Position numbers and translations under genes: made by a program. A DNA stretch of 64,000 nt, from positions 2,369,501 to 2,433,500 of the forward strand of contig NC_134660.1 of the NCBI RefSeq assembly GCF_030463565.1, given 5' to 3'. The notes under the pieces were generated by a model. That model worked only from the letters and a program-made list of their open reading frames with translations. It did not search any database and had not been told where the DNA came from. How positions within the stretch are numbered: the first letter of the stretch is position 1; each line of letters starts with the position of its first letter. This document shows positions 1 through 19,265 of this stretch, one piece after another. This DNA is from Pelecanus crispus (lineage: Eukaryota; Chordata; Aves; Pelecaniformes; Pelecanidae).

Positions 1-1234
1 CCGTGGAACTGGGGTACCCTGTGGCCGCCCTGGACGTAGAGCCGCACCGTCAGCCACATGCACTCGTACTTGCAGTCGTCATGGCAGGTCCAGCCTGCAG
101 CCGGCGAGACGAAGCGGTGGGAGGGGGCAGCCGGCACGGCCCCTGTCCTGGCCGCTGAGTCCCTCCCAGTCCCTCCCAGTATGGACCATCAGGCTGCATG
201 GTCAGACCACGATAGGCACTGGGAGTGCCAGGTCCCAGCTCGGGTGAGGGGGAGCTGGGTGGGGTTCACTCTGTGTGGCTGGGGGACCCTCCGCTGTGCT
301 GGGTGCAAGCAGGACACCCCAGCCTTCCCGAGGGGGCTCCCAGCAACCCCCAGCACGACTCAGTGTCCCCCAAATGGTCCAGTGACCCCCATAATGGCCC
401 AATAGAGGCCAGCACCTCCCCCAGCAAAGTCCAGTGGCCCCCGGTATGGCTCAGTGACCTCCCCAGAACAGCCCAGTGACTCCCCAGAATGGCCCAGCAC
501 AGCCCATTACCCCACTATACAGCCCAGTGCCTCCCAGCATGACCCCAGCATGGCCCAATAGCCACCAGCATGGTCCAGTGGCCACCAGTACAGCCCAAGT
601 GCCTCCCAACACAGCCCCAGCATGGCCTAATGCCCCCCAGCATGGCCTCAGTATGACCCAGTGACCCCCAGCACGGCCCAGTGACCCCCAGCACGGTCCC
701 CAGTATGGCCCAGTGCCTCCCAGTACAGCTCAGCACCCCTCAGCGTGGCCACAGCCAGACCCAGCGCCTCCCAGCTCGGCCCCAGTACAGCCCAGCACCC
801 CCCAGTACAGCCTCAGGACACCCCAGTACTCCCCAGTCCAGCCCCAGTGCGGCCCAGTGCCTCCCAGTACGGCCCGGTGCCCCGGCCCCGCCCGCCCAAC
901 CCCCCGCTGCGGAGGCGTGGCCTCTGCGAGGGGCATGGCTTCCGAGTGGGCGCGGCCTCCCCGAGGGGCGGGACCTGCCAGCCGCGGGGGCGCGGCCCAG
1001 CCCGGCAGCCAATGGGCGCGGGGTGGGGGCGGTACCTGTCAGGCCCATGTAGAGCGGCTGGCGGGCGCGGAAGTGCCGCAGCGCCGCCCCCGAGCAGTTC
1101 TGCCGCTCGCAGCGGCCCAGGCACTCGCGGTACAGCGGTTCCCGGTCCCCCTGAGAGGCCCGGGCCGGGCCTGGCGCCGCCGCTGCCCCCAGCAGCAGCA
1201 GCAGCGCGGCCCGCGCCGCGCCGCCGGCCGCCAT
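1..1234 (-). CDS. PGAP3: PGAP3 exons 1 and 2 (partial, continues beyond the window start)
   Basis: Post-GPI attachment to proteins 3, a Golgi membrane hydrolase-like protein needed for fatty-acid remodelling of GPI anchors. Exon 1 is 1036-1234 (66 codons plus one base, donor GTACC at 1035-1031); exon 2 runs from 94 down to the window edge after an AG at 96-95. The joined reading gives a leucine/alanine-rich signal peptide (residues about 1-25), then [12 protein letters not shown], a QNCSG glycosylation-type site, [12 protein letters not shown] and DDCKYECMW, the cysteine-rich lumenal start of PGAP3 and close to the human protein. I chose the ATG at 1234; an in-frame GTG eight codons upstream is not needed. 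The seven-transmembrane part lies outside the window. The gene is head to head with ERBB2. Confidence is high for identity; where exon 2 ends cannot be seen. Confidence 0.93.
95..1035 (-). repeat. PGAP3 intron 1 with degenerate CCCAGTA/GGCCCAGTG minisatellite
   Basis: The intron between PGAP3 exons 2 and 1. From about 340 to 880 it consists of a degenerate short tandem repeat of CCCAGCATGGCCCAGTG-like units of variable length. The remainder near exon 1 is GC-rich and CpG-rich, part of the promoter island. No other gene is seen; open frames here are produced by the repeat. Confidence 0.7.
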
Positions 1235-1400
1235 CGCCGCCCGGCCCGGCCCCGCCACTTCCGGCCCACCCCGGAAACGGTGGCGGCGCGGGGCATCATG
1301 GGATATAGCGCCTCCGCCGGCGTCCTGCGCAGAGGCTCATGGGATATATCCCCCCCGGCGCCCTGCGCAGAGGCTCATGGGATATATCCCCCCACTCGCC
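1235..1400 (-). promoter_or_regulatory. PGAP3 promoter: ETS site and triplicated CATGGGATATA element
   Basis: Just upstream of the PGAP3 start lies a consensus ETS site (CCGGAAGTG on the minus strand, 1256-1264). Beyond it are three copies of CATGGGATATA beginning at 1297, 1338 and 1376. The last two are within a 38-bp direct repeat and each contains the perfect palindrome GGGATATATCCC (1341-1352, 1379-1390). CpG-rich with no clear single TATA box; assignment as promoter is by position. Confidence 0.5.
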
Positions 1401-2665
1401 TACTGCGTGTCCCGGGGGGTTGCTGGGCCCCGGGGGGTGCGGGGTTCCTTGGCGGGGCTCGGGGCCAGGCCAGGGCCTGGGGGCAGCGTGGCCTGGTCTG
1501 CCTCGCCTCGGGGTGGGCCCTGCAGGCCCCGGCCATGTGGGACCCCAGGCAGGGGCCGTGGGGCGAGGACCCCGAGGCGGCCGCTCTCCCACGGGGTGCC
1601 AATGGCTGGGGATGGGGGGACGGGGGGGACGTGCTGCCCCCAGCCCCGCTGTGCCGTCCCCTGGGGCGGCCGCCATCCTGGCTTGGGGTGGCGGTGATGG
1701 GCCGGCTCCCCGCTCCCATCCCCACCGAGCCGTCCCCATGGAGCCGTCACCCCTGGGTGCACGGGGTCCCGGCCCCCCAGCACTGGGACCCCCTTCTCCA
1801 TCCTAGCCGGGTGCCGGCTCATTCCTCGGGGGCTACGGTGGCACCTGTGGGAGCACGGATGGGGCGGCCAATGGGGACATGGCGGCCAGAACCAGCCCCA
1901 TGTGGGGATCCCATCTCGGCCCCCCGGCACGGCTGCTCCTGGCCGCGACGCCGTGCTCGATCCGGCCAGGGGGTCCGGACGGAGCTGGGCGTGCGCGGGG
2001 TCCCCGCCGTGGGCTGCCACGCTCCCGTGGGGACCCCACGTCCCAATCCCGCCTCGTGCAGCCAGGGCAGCAGGTGAAGCTGCACCAGTGGCTTGTGGCC
2101 GGGGTGGGCGTCAAACGCCAGCTCCGGGCCCCCTCCGTGGGGACCCATCGGATGCTGCTGCACCGTCCCCGTACCCTGGGCTGTTCCTGTCCCCCGGGAC
2201 CACCCCTGGGTGTCAGCCCTGTCCCTCACACCCCCGGGACTGTTCCCCCCCCGCCCCCATTACTGCTCCCCCCCGCACCGGTGACAGCCCCAGCCCCAAC
2301 GGGGCAAGTCAGGGGGTCGCCCCCCCGCTATTTGGGCGACCCCACAGCGAAGCCTCCGCACACCCCACCCCCACCCCGCAGCCCCCCCCCCCGGGGGCCG
2401 CGGCAGGACCCCGCGGGCCAGGGGAGCACCGGGCCGGGGGGGGGCCCCGCACCGAGCGGGCTGCAGCCCCCACCTCCGCAGCGGGGGGGTCCCCGGTGCT
2501 CCCGGGGGTTTGGGGTGGGACACGACGACACCGAGGGGTCCGTGGGCGGCGGGAGCGCGCGCGGAGGGGGGGGGGGGGGGGCGCGCCCTCGCGGGGCGGA
2601 GCCCCGGGAGCGGCGGGAGGCGGCGGTTCCGCACCGCAAACTTTCCCGGAGCGGCCGGCGGGGCC
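1401..2665. other. PGAP3-ERBB2 divergent intergenic region and ERBB2 5' flank/leader
   Basis: GC-rich, CpG-rich sequence between the two head-to-head genes. I see no coding gene in it; long open frames on both strands reflect the absence of AT-rich stop codons. The last 350 bases before the ERBB2 leader are a CpG island with long C and G runs (a G run near 2567-2580). No TATA box is obvious. The ERBB2 transcription start lies somewhere in this stretch but cannot be placed. Confidence 0.6.
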
Positions 2666-2686
2666 ATGGGCCGCGGCCCGCGCTGA
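2666..2686 (+). promoter_or_regulatory. ERBB2 upstream ORF (six codons, MGRGPR)
   Basis: A short ORF, ATG at 2666 to TGA at 2684-2686, ends exactly five bases before the ERBB2 start codon at 2692. The human HER2 leader has a six-codon uORF with the same five-base spacer that represses translation of the receptor. Length, context (GGGGCC before the ATG) and the TGAGCACCATG junction are the same here, while the peptide differs. I infer the same inhibitory role. Confidence 0.8.
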
Positions 2687-2691
2687 GCACC

Positions 2692-12311
<9,620 letters not shown>

Positions 12312-13500
12312 GGCCAGGCCACGGAGAGACCCCCACACACACCCCACTTCGCTGAGGCAGCTTGGGGAGGGACAGCACGGCGAGCCGCGGACTCAGGACC
12401 GGTGGCTGTCCCCTCTGCCCGGTGGTGGCCACGCTAATGCCACAGGGCGATGCCAGCCACGGAGGGCTTGGAGAGCCCAGGACACTGTGGGACAGCGCGG
12501 CAGTACATGTGGGGACAGAGAGGGGGTCACCCTTCGTGCCAGGTGTTGCTCTGGGGGTCTCCTTGGAGCTGGGCACCGGCGCAGGTGACCCACAAACCGC
12601 ACCAAGCCGGATGGTGCTCAGACTGTGACCGGGAGCAGCCTGGGGAAGCTCAGCCCCCAGCGTGGCCTGGAGAAGGCCAGCCTGCCACCGTCACCCCAAA
12701 GGCTCCTCTGCCACCACCCACCTCTCCAGGGCTGTCACGGTCCGGCTCATCCATGAACCTCGCCACCGCCCTCCCCGCCGGCGCCCCAGCCGCGCCAGCA
12801 CACATGGACTTGCACTGAGAGCAGGCGGACTCCGGGCCCGCATCCCGGCTCCTCCTGGATTCCTTTGAAGCCGACTGTATCGCACCGAGATGTATATTTG
12901 ATAATTGTACATTGGGTTTTTTTTTTTTTTTTTCTACTCCCCTTGTCTGTGTGGTTCCCCCTTCGCCGGCACTAGTGCAGGGGAGCCAGCTCCGTCTCCC
13001 AAGGACCATCGTGTCCCTTCCCTCCTGGCCTCAGCTGCCACTGCCTGAGGAGGCAGTGAAGGGCAGGACCCACTTACCTGAAGGATAAAACGTCCTGATC
13101 CTGCCTGGCCGCCAACCAAAGGCAGGGCAGGCAGGAGACGGGACCTGATCTAACCCCGCTTTCACACCTCGGTGCCCGTGTCCCACCCTGTACTTGAGGG
13201 ACATGAGAGGGGCTGCGTTCTCCTCCGTCCTTTATTCAGCACCGGGCCGCTGGGTTTATACACAGTATAGAATAAACAGGGGGCCCCTCCGCCAGCTCAG
13301 CCGCCCCGTGGCGAAGGGCAGAGTCATTACAGGCAGAAAGCGAGAGCCAAGAGCCTGAGAACAGGGAGGTGGGGGAAGCTCGCAGCCGTTAAATAAACCT
13401 CTTGGCCGTGGGGACGCAGCTGAGCCGGGGTTCCCATGCCTGGCCCGGGCAGGCGGTCCCTGCTGCCCTCACACCAGTTTAAACAGTGACAGGAGAGACT
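12312..13500 (+). other. ERBB2 3' UTR with two candidate poly(A) signals
   Basis: Follows the TAG at 12309-12311. It holds a T-rich tract from about 12918 and plus-strand AATAAA signals at 13271-13276 and 13392-13397; the first is the more likely main signal. Minus-strand signals of MIEN1 (AATAAA at 13231-13236, ATTAAA at 13500-13505) are interleaved, so the two convergent transcripts probably meet or overlap here. The exact ends are not determinable. Confidence 0.6.
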
Positions 13501-14035
13501 TTAATCATTAACGAATCACGCTAAAGTTTACAGCGAGTGGTTTTTCCTCTGCATTAACCTGCTGGGAGGTATGGAACTGCAAAGTTTCCTCCAACGCCCA
13601 GCCCGGCTCCCCTGAGGGCTGCGCAGAGCATTCGTGGGGGGGCCCCCAAATCCCCAGTGGCGGAGGGGAGAGCCCCCCTGCACTGCTGGGTGCAGGGGGA
13701 CGCAGGCGCAGAGGGATGGGGAAGGCAAAAGCAGGCAGGGGAGCCACCCCGCGCCACAGCTCCGCCCTGCAGTGGGTCAGGCATGGGGGGGACGCGACCC
13801 AAAGGGATGGGCTGGAATGCCCCCCCCACCAGTGACACCAGTACCACAGCTCTGCCTGTCCCAACTTGCACCCCCAATTCCCTGGGAGGCTCCTTACGCT
13901 CTCGCATTCCCCTGACGTCCCCGGTCCCCCGGGCACACAGGAAGCTAACGAAGGCAGCGAGGAGAGAAGCAGGGAGACGCGGAGGGGGCCAGGAACTGGC
14001 TGCCGGGCGCTGGGAGTTCCCAGCTGGGTGCGGGG
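13501..14035 (-). other. MIEN1 3' UTR (extent approximate)
   Basis: Minus-strand sequence after the expected MIEN1 stop (14036-14038). ATTAAA at 13500-13505 is a plausible poly(A) signal, giving a 3' UTR of roughly 530 nt. No other gene is seen. Confidence 0.5.
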
Positions 14036-15958
14036 CTACAGGATGATGCAGGGGGGGGCGGCTGTTGGTGATTTTCTCCAGCGGTTCCCCATTCCTCGCT
14101 CTGCGAATCGCTTCGATCAGCTGAGGAGACAGAGGGGAGGGGGTCATGCTCCGGGCCGGCCTCACCACGAGGTCTGGTGGGGGAAGGAGCACTCGAGGCT
14201 GGGGAATGCAGCAGTTGGGAGCGCTTGGAACAACGCGTGGAGGTCAGGCAGCTCCACGGGCCCAAACGACAGCCATGCCGAAACCGTCCCCACTCTCCCC
14301 ACATGCGCAGCAGCTCAGCCTCGTGCTGTACCGCAGCGGGACCTGGAGCAGGTCCCGGCAGGGTGGCAGGAGGGGGAACAACACCCAACGGGACTGTGAG
14401 GCATCACCGGAGCTCGGGCAGAGCTGGTGGGTGATGAAATGGAGACGACGAGGGAAAAACCAGTGGCAGGGGAGCTCGCTGCAAAACCAACCTCCCCGCG
14501 GCCACCAGCCTGGCTGACGCAAGGACCCCGCAGGGCTGGGTACTTACATCCTTCTCGTAGGGAAAGCCTCCATTCTCCAGCTTGGAGAAGACCAGCTGCC
14601 CGTTGATCTCAATCTCGAAGGCACCTTAAAAGCACACGGGGCCGTAAGCCGTGCTCCTGCCCTGCACAGTGCCGCCAACTCCCACACCCGTCCTGCAGCT
14701 GTTCTTGCCACACCGAACCCCGGCACAAGCGTCCGGGAGGCAGAAACGCTGCGGTGGCACCCCCAGACTCAGCAGGCCATAACCCCAGCGGCAGGACAGG
14801 GCTGGCAGAGCACACTGTGCCCCCCCAGAGAGCTCGGGAGGCTCCTGCCCTGCTCCTGGCAGCCCCCGAGGCTCCAGAGTCTCTGCAACCCCCAAGAGGT
14901 CAGTGAGGGGCAGCCCCTGCGATGCGCAGCGCTCGGGCAAGCAAGGCGCAAGCCCCCAGCCTCACTGCAAGGTTTGCATCAGCTCAGCCCCCCTTGCACT
15001 CCCCAAAGACAGGGCTGACACCCAGAACCGTAAGCGGGGGTAGGTCAGGGGCACCCCAACCGCAGGGCACCCCAGCAGTGATCCCTGCACGGCGCTGGCT
15101 GCAGCAGGGCTGTCATGGGCCCTTACCTGTGCCCCCCAGCCTGGACTCGATCTCAATGTCAGGGTACTCCTCCTTCACAGCGCTTGCCAGCTCCTGGTAT
15201 GTGGGCTCGAAGCCGCAGGGCTCGCTGGGTGCAGGGAGAAGCAGGTGAGAGCTGGGGTCTCGGCACGGGGAGCCCCCAACAGCACCCCTCGCCCAGACAC
15301 TCCCCGTCCAACCCCACCCCAAACTAAGGAGCCCCCCAGCATCCCCCTCTCCTGCTACCACCTGTATCCCCAGGCCCCCACATCCTCCGCAAAAGTCCCC
15401 CCACCTCCTGCACCCCCTGCACCCCCAAATCCCCATCCCCGACACCTTCCTACCCCCCTACACCCCCTCACTCATCCCCACAAGCCCCCCAACTCCTACA
15501 CTACCCCATCTCCCTACACCCCTCAGCCCCCCCATATCCCAGCACCCTGTGACCCGCTTACTCATCTGCACCCCAAATCCCCCCCGCAGAGCCCCCCATC
15601 CCCCTTCTCAGCCCCCCCTTATCCCCCAGACCCCCACGTGCCTGAAAGCCCCCGCACGCCCCGTCCCAGTCCCCCCAGTTGCTGCCCCCGGCACCCCAGT
15701 GTCCCCTTCCCCAGCACCCTCCCACCCACTGCCCGCCCCGGGTCCCTCACCCCCCTAAGGCCCCTCGGCCTCCCCACTCCCCCCCCGGTTCCTCGCCCCC
15801 CGGCCCCGCCGCGCTCCCCCGCAGGCTGCGGAGCGGCACCGGGGAAGGAGCCGGGCCCGGCGCGGCGCTCACCAGTACTCCACCACGATGCGGACCCGCC
15901 GCTCGGCCTCGGCATCAGCCCCGGCCGCCGCCGCCGCCTCCTCGACCCCGCCGCTCAT
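14036..15958 (-). CDS. MIEN1: MIEN1 (C17orf37), 4 exons, terminal frameshift in the sequence as given
   Basis: Migration and invasion enhancer 1, a small thioredoxin-like SelW/Rdx-family protein that is prenylated and membrane-attached. Exons: 15873-15958 (ATG at 15958), 15127-15224, 14548-14624, 14036-14120. The first three join to 87 codons: an acidic/alanine-rich N-terminus, VRIVVEYCEPCGFE with the redox CxxC at Cys29-Cys32, [19 protein letters not shown] and GGFPYEKD. The last exon reads [20 protein letters not shown], then enters an eight-base G run (14051-14058). As written the frame shifts there and misses the TAG at 14036-14038; with the length expected from mammals the protein would have 114 residues (human 115). 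The gene converges on ERBB2 and diverges from GRB7. Confidence 0.93.
15225..15872 (-). repeat. MIEN1 intron 1, C-rich low-complexity tract
   Basis: The plus strand from about 15260 to 15830 is strongly pyrimidine-biased with CCCCCA, CACCCC and CATCCCC runs; on the transcribed minus strand it is G-rich with many four-run stretches that could form quadruplexes. No exon was seen. Confidence 0.65.
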
Positions 15959-16030
15959 CGCCGCCGGTCCCACCGCCTGCCCGCCGCTTCCGGGTTGCCG
16001 TCACGTGACGCGGCGCTTCCGGCCGCGCCG
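15959..16030 (-). promoter_or_regulatory. MIEN1 promoter: USF-type E-box palindrome between two ETS sites
   Basis: Upstream of the MIEN1 ATG lies GTCACGTGAC (16000-16009), an extended E-box/USF-CLEAR-like palindrome, flanked by CTTCCGG ETS-type sites at 15987-15993 and 16016-16022, in CpG-rich sequence without a TATA box. This is a typical housekeeping promoter arrangement. Confidence 0.6.
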
Positions 16031-16099
16031 CACCGCTCCTCTCGTCTGCGCCGGGCGGGTCGCGCCGCGCCACCTGCTGGCGGGAGGACCGCACAGCCG

Positions 16100-16900
16100 C
16101 GGGGCCGTCCCCGCCCGCCGCGTCCCCACGGAGCCCACGGGGACCCGCACCGACCCCCCCCGGGACCCGCGCAGACTCCCGCACCGACCCCCGAGGGAGC
16201 TCTGTAGTTCATGGGGGTCCCCACAGACCCATGGGACCCCCACCGCCCACCCTGGGACCCCCACTGCCCCCCCACCCCCCCCCCGTGGGAGCCCTATAGG
16301 GCCTTGGGACACCCACAGACCCCAAGGGATCACCCGCGGACCCGTGGGACCCCCATGGAGCCCATGAGACCCTCAGTATCCCCCACGGGGACCCCTTGAA
16401 CGCCCTATGGGGAGCTCCCTGGGGACTCTGTGGCCCCATGGGACCCCAAGCACCCACCCCCTGTGGGGACATCCACACCCCCCCCCCTTATGGGGACACC
16501 CCCAGACCCCACGGAGCCACCCACAGGTCCCACGGGGCTCCCACCACCCCATGGAGACTCCCACGGCACCTGGGGGACACTCATTTCCCCATGGGGTCCC
16601 CCATACCCCCATGAGGACACCCACAGCCCCAATAGAGACCCCCACATAGCACCCATGGGGACCCTCGAGGGACCCCACCCTCTATCCCCATGGGACCCCC
16701 CCAGATCCCTTAAGGGACCCCCACAGATCCTCCCTTTAACCCATAGGCCCCCCCCATGAGGTCCCCACAACCCTCCAAACCCCAGGGGACCCTGCCACCT
16801 GCATGGGACCCCCACGGGACCCCCTGCACCCCATGGGGTCCCCACCTGCCTCAGTCCTTGGGCTGACCCCGTGGATGTTGAGGCTATGGGGGGGGGGGGG
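16100..16900. repeat. Degenerate GACCCC(C)ATGGGG low-complexity tract
   Basis: Spacer between the MIEN1 and GRB7 promoters built from variable GACCCCCACGGGACCC / CCCCATGGGGACACCC units without a fixed period. Open frames on both strands are repeat artefacts. It ends in a G run near 16889-16903. Confidence 0.6.
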
Positions 16901-16901
16901 G

Positions 16902-17445
16902 GGTCCCAGGGCCACCAGAGCTACAGGACAGGGGGACTGGGACCACCAGGGCTATGAGGTGGGGTCCCAGGGCCACCAGAGCTACAGGACAGGGGGACTG
17001 GGACCACCAGGGCTATGAGGTGGGGTCCCAGGGCCACCAGGACTAGGAGACAGGGTCCCAGGGCCACCAGGGCTACAGGGCAGGGGGACCAGGACCACCA
17101 GGGCCATGGGATGGGGTCCCAGGGCCACTGGGGCTATAGGAAGGGTCCCAGGACCACTAGGGTTATGGGATGCGGTCCCAGGGCCACCAGGACTATGGGA
17201 TGGGGTCCCAGGGCCATCAGGTCTATAGGAAGGGTCCGAGGACCACCAGGACTATGGGATGGGGTCCCAGGGCCATGGGGGCTAAGGGATGGGGTCCCAC
17301 GGCCACTAGGGCTATAGGAAGGGTCCCAGGGCCACCAGGGCTATGGGATGGGGTCCCAGGGCCACCAGGGCTATGGAAATGATCCCAGGGCCACAGGGGC
17401 TAAGGGATGGAGTCCCAGGGCCACCAGAGCTAAGGGATGGGCCCC
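16902..17445 (+). repeat. Minisatellite A: ~30-bp GGGTCCCAGGGCCACCAGGG units
   Basis: About 18 tandem units of roughly 30 bp with the core GTCCCAGGGCCACCAGGGCT followed by ATGGGATGG or ATAGGAAGG variants. The first copies form a 61-bp dimer (core starts at 16903, 16964, 17025). The reverse complement of the same unit makes up minisatellite B on the other side of the GRB7 promoter. Confidence 0.85.
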
Positions 17446-17914
17446 CCCACATGTGGGGTCCCAGGGGATCCCCAACCCAAACGCCACAGCCTGGGGCTGG
17501 GGACCCCCCTGGGGGGGGGCGGGCTGGGCCATGCTGGACCCACACTCCCAGGACAGCCACGGGGCCCTGGGGTCCCCCCCCCCCAGCTCTGCCCCCCAGC
17601 TCGGCTGCTCGTGGGGTCACCCCAGTGCATTGTGGGAAACTCCCCATCACCACCGTGGGGTGGTGGGATGCAGGGTGGGGGTGGGGGGGCTTGGACCCCC
17701 CTGTGCTGGTTCAGGACCAGGCTGGGTGCCCCATCCCAGGGCTGGGGGGCCGGGGGACACCCCTGGGTGGTGGTGGGGGGCCGGGTGCTGGGCGGCCGGC
17801 CCGGGGCGGCATGATGTCAGGCGGGGGCGGGAGCTGGCGCAGGTAGATAAAGCCAGGGAGAACAGGAATCCCCGGTCCGGCGGGAGGGTGGCAGGACACG
17901 GCGGGCGCCTGCAG
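17446..17914 (+). promoter_or_regulatory. Putative GRB7 promoter and non-coding exon 1
   Basis: Unique sequence between minisatellites A and B. A TATA-like TAGATAAAG lies at 17844-17852, and a good donor (CTGCAG then GTAGGAAC) follows at 17914/17915, so a non-coding first exon of about 17876-17914 spliced to the acceptor at 21568/21569 is plausible. GCATTGTGGGAAAC near 17627 is another possible promoter element. No transcript evidence is available. Confidence 0.45.
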
Positions 17915-18177
17915 GTAGGAACGGGGCCGGGGTGGGGGTCTCCCACGCTGTGGGGCTACTGGCCATCCCGGGATGTCGGCCCCATCCCACCGGCATGAAC
18001 CTGGCCCCCTCCTGCACCCCCCGCCCCTTCCCTCCTCCTTCCTCCCGGTTCTTCCTCCTCTTCTGCTGCCCCAGCACGGCCTCGCCGCCGCCGTTGCCCT
18101 GCAGCCTCCGCACCCCCGGCCCTGCAGTCCCCGTGGCCCAGGGATCCCTGTCCCACTGCCTCGGCATCCACCAGGAC

Positions 18178-19265
18178 CCCTGCCCACAGCTGGGGGCCCT
18201 GGAATGCCATCCCATAGCCCTGGGGGCCCTGGGACCCCATCCCTTTGCCCTGGTAGCCCTGGGACCCTTCCTATAGCCCTGGTGGCCCTGGGACCACATC
18301 CCATAGCCCTGGTGGTCCTGGTCCCCCTGCCCTGTAGTCCTGGTGGCTCTGGGACCCTGTTTCCTAATCCTGGTGGCCCTAGGAACCTGCCCCATAGCCA
18401 TGGTGGTCCTGGGGCCCTTCCCGTACTCCTGGTGTCCCTGGGACCCCATCCCACAGCTTCAACGTCTCCCAGCCCCCCTGCTCTACAGTCCTGCTGGCCC
18501 TGAGACCCCGTGTCTTGGTGTTGGTGGCCCTGGGATCCTGTCCCTTAAACTTGGTGGCCCTGGGACCCCATCCCTTAATGTTGGTGGCCCTAGGAACCTG
18601 CCCCATAGCCCTGGTGGCACTGGGACCCTATCCCATAGCCTCAACATCCCCCAGCCCCCCTGCCCAACAGTCCTGCTGGCCCTGGGACCCCATCTTTTAG
18701 TGTTGGTGGCCCTGGGATCCTGTCCCTTAAACTTGGTGGCCCTGGGACCCCATCCCTTAATGTTGGTGGCCCTAGGAACCTGCCCCATAGCCCTGGTGGC
18801 ACTGGGACCCTATCCCATAGCCTCAACATCCCCCAGCCCCCCTGCCCAACAGTCCTGCTGGCCCTGGGACCCCATCTTTTAGTGTTGGTGGCCCTGGGAT
18901 CCTGTCCCTTAAACTTGGTGGCCCTGGGACCCCATCCCTTAATGTTGGTGGCCCTAGGAACCTGCCCCATAGCCCTGGTGGCACTGGGACCCTATCCCAT
19001 AGCCTCAACATCCCCCAGCCCCCCTGCCCAACAGTCCTGCTGGCCCTGGGACCCCATCTTTTAGTGTTGGTGGCCCTGGGATCCTGTCCCTTAAACTTGG
19101 TGGCTCTGGGACCCCATCCCATAGTCCTGGTGGCCCTAGGAACCTGTCCCCTAAACCCGGTGGCCCTGGTTCCCCTGCTCCATAACCCTGGTGGCCCTGG
19201 GGCCCAGCCCTATAATTCTGACACCCACCAGTCCCCCGCCCCATAACCCTGGTGGCCTTTGCCCC
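18178..19265 (+). repeat. Minisatellite B: inverted ~30-bp units with 182-bp higher-order repeat
   Basis: Tandem units with the core AGCCCTGGTGGCCCTGGGAC, the reverse complement of minisatellite A, inside the probable GRB7 intron 1. A higher-order repeat is visible: the marker TGTTGGTGGCCCTGGGATCC starts at 18519, 18701, 18883 and 19065, each 182 bp apart and nearly identical, i.e. six basic units per higher-order unit. Confidence 0.88.
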
